From Terrimicrobiaceae bacterium (lineage in GTDB: Bacteria > Verrucomicrobiota > Verrucomicrobiia > Chthoniobacterales > JAATET01): DNA of 54,326 nt. Numbering within the stretch: position 1 is the stretch's first letter; the number at the start of each line of letters is the position of its first letter. The stretch is taken from positions 1 to 54,326 of the forward strand of contig JAQTOP010000012.1 of the NCBI GenBank assembly GCA_028713285.1. The letters run 5' to 3'. A program made the position numbers and the translations under genes. The notes beneath the pieces are model-generated. The model had not been told where the DNA came from. It made no database searches and worked only from the letters and a program-made list of their open reading frames with translations. Shown piece after piece: positions 54,204-54,326 of this stretch.

Positions 54204-54326
54204 GAGGGTGTGAAAAAAGTCGAGGGAGCGGAGTGAAAGGGCTGTACAAAGGCAAGGTGATGTGGTGCAACACTTGGGATGGAAGCCAAGAGAGCAGCAT
54301 ACGAGAGCGATATCAGCGACAAGGAA
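54204..54326 (+). mobile_element. IS5-like insertion sequence, left end
   Basis: The end reads GAGGGTGTGAAAAAAGTC next to TAA in mod. A GAG end and TNA target are, as far as I know, features of the IS1031 group of the IS5 family. The element runs off the window. Confidence 0.75.
54279..54326 (+). CDS. Transposase, IS5-like, N-terminal fragment
   Basis: The first 16 codons give MEAKRAAYESDISDKE, the common N-terminal start of IS5-family DDE transposases (YxSDxSDxE pattern). Only the start lies in the window. Confidence 0.7.
   Translation, partial: MEAKRAAYESDISDKE

Noticed and set aside
1-54326. CRISPR array
   Set aside because: No regularly spaced short direct repeats are visible; the repeats found are att cores, operators and IS or cassette ends.

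Overview
The window looks like a high-GC chromosome of a Verrucomicrobiota bacterium. The clues are two PEP-CTERM surface proteins, a joined str/S10 ribosomal operon that lacks tuf, alpha-glucan phosphorylases, and a GxxExxY-type accessory gene. The phylum call is inference; no rRNA gene is present to confirm it.

Left part (1-32.4 kb, chromosomal backbone). Positions 5-6156 (minus strand) read rpsL-rpsG-fusA-rpsJ-rplC-rplD-rplW-rplB-rpsS, with a nested hairpin in the leader. Next comes a minus-strand iron/heme block: two PEP-CTERM proteins, a pseudopilin-like protein, hmuS-hmuT-hmuU-hmuV and an AraC regulator. The two PEP-CTERM genes share an upstream promoter-like motif. Then follow psd-pssA-xseA (phosphatidylethanolamine synthesis and exonuclease VII), a plus-strand Fe-S assembly trio (rhodanese-like, IscU-like, SufT), glycogen phosphorylase, an HNH nuclease, a HAD phosphatase, an aldo/keto reductase and a second, DUF3417-type glucan phosphorylase. 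A tightly overlapping plus-strand run follows (TIM-barrel, flippase-like membrane protein, RibD-C reductase, SRPBCC, ketoacyl synthase, TauE/SafE exporter, GH46 chitosanase), ending at tRNA-Phe(GAA).

Middle part (32.4-46.4 kb, integrated element). A tyrosine recombinase has inserted about 13.95 kb into the 3' end of tRNA-Phe, leaving a 51-bp exact repeat at each end. Both ends carry a pair of TCCGCC sites 11 bp apart, as expected for integrase arm sites. The cargo is an HUH rolling-circle-type Rep, a complete type I restriction-modification set (hsdR, hsdM, hsdS) with a SIR2-domain gene overlapping hsdS, a minus-strand cluster (excisionase-like, a divergent relaxase-like protein behind a nested palindrome, a tail-anchored protein of unknown function, a DUF5131 radical-SAM-like protein) and a toxin-antitoxin pair beside the integrase. 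I read it as an integrative mobilizable defence element.

Right part (46.4-54.3 kb, second accessory block). Beyond attR the sequence is still accessory: a broken MobA/MobL-type relaxase, a self-inhibited Fic protein with its own inverted-repeat operator, and a type III restriction system (res, RhuM-like gene, GxxExxY gene, mod). The GxxExxY gene is bracketed by inverted copies of a short repeat. The mod gene is cut in its S-adenosylmethionine-binding motif by an IS5-like element whose transposase starts just before the window ends. The intact integrated element therefore probably sits in tandem with an older, decaying island at the same tRNA.
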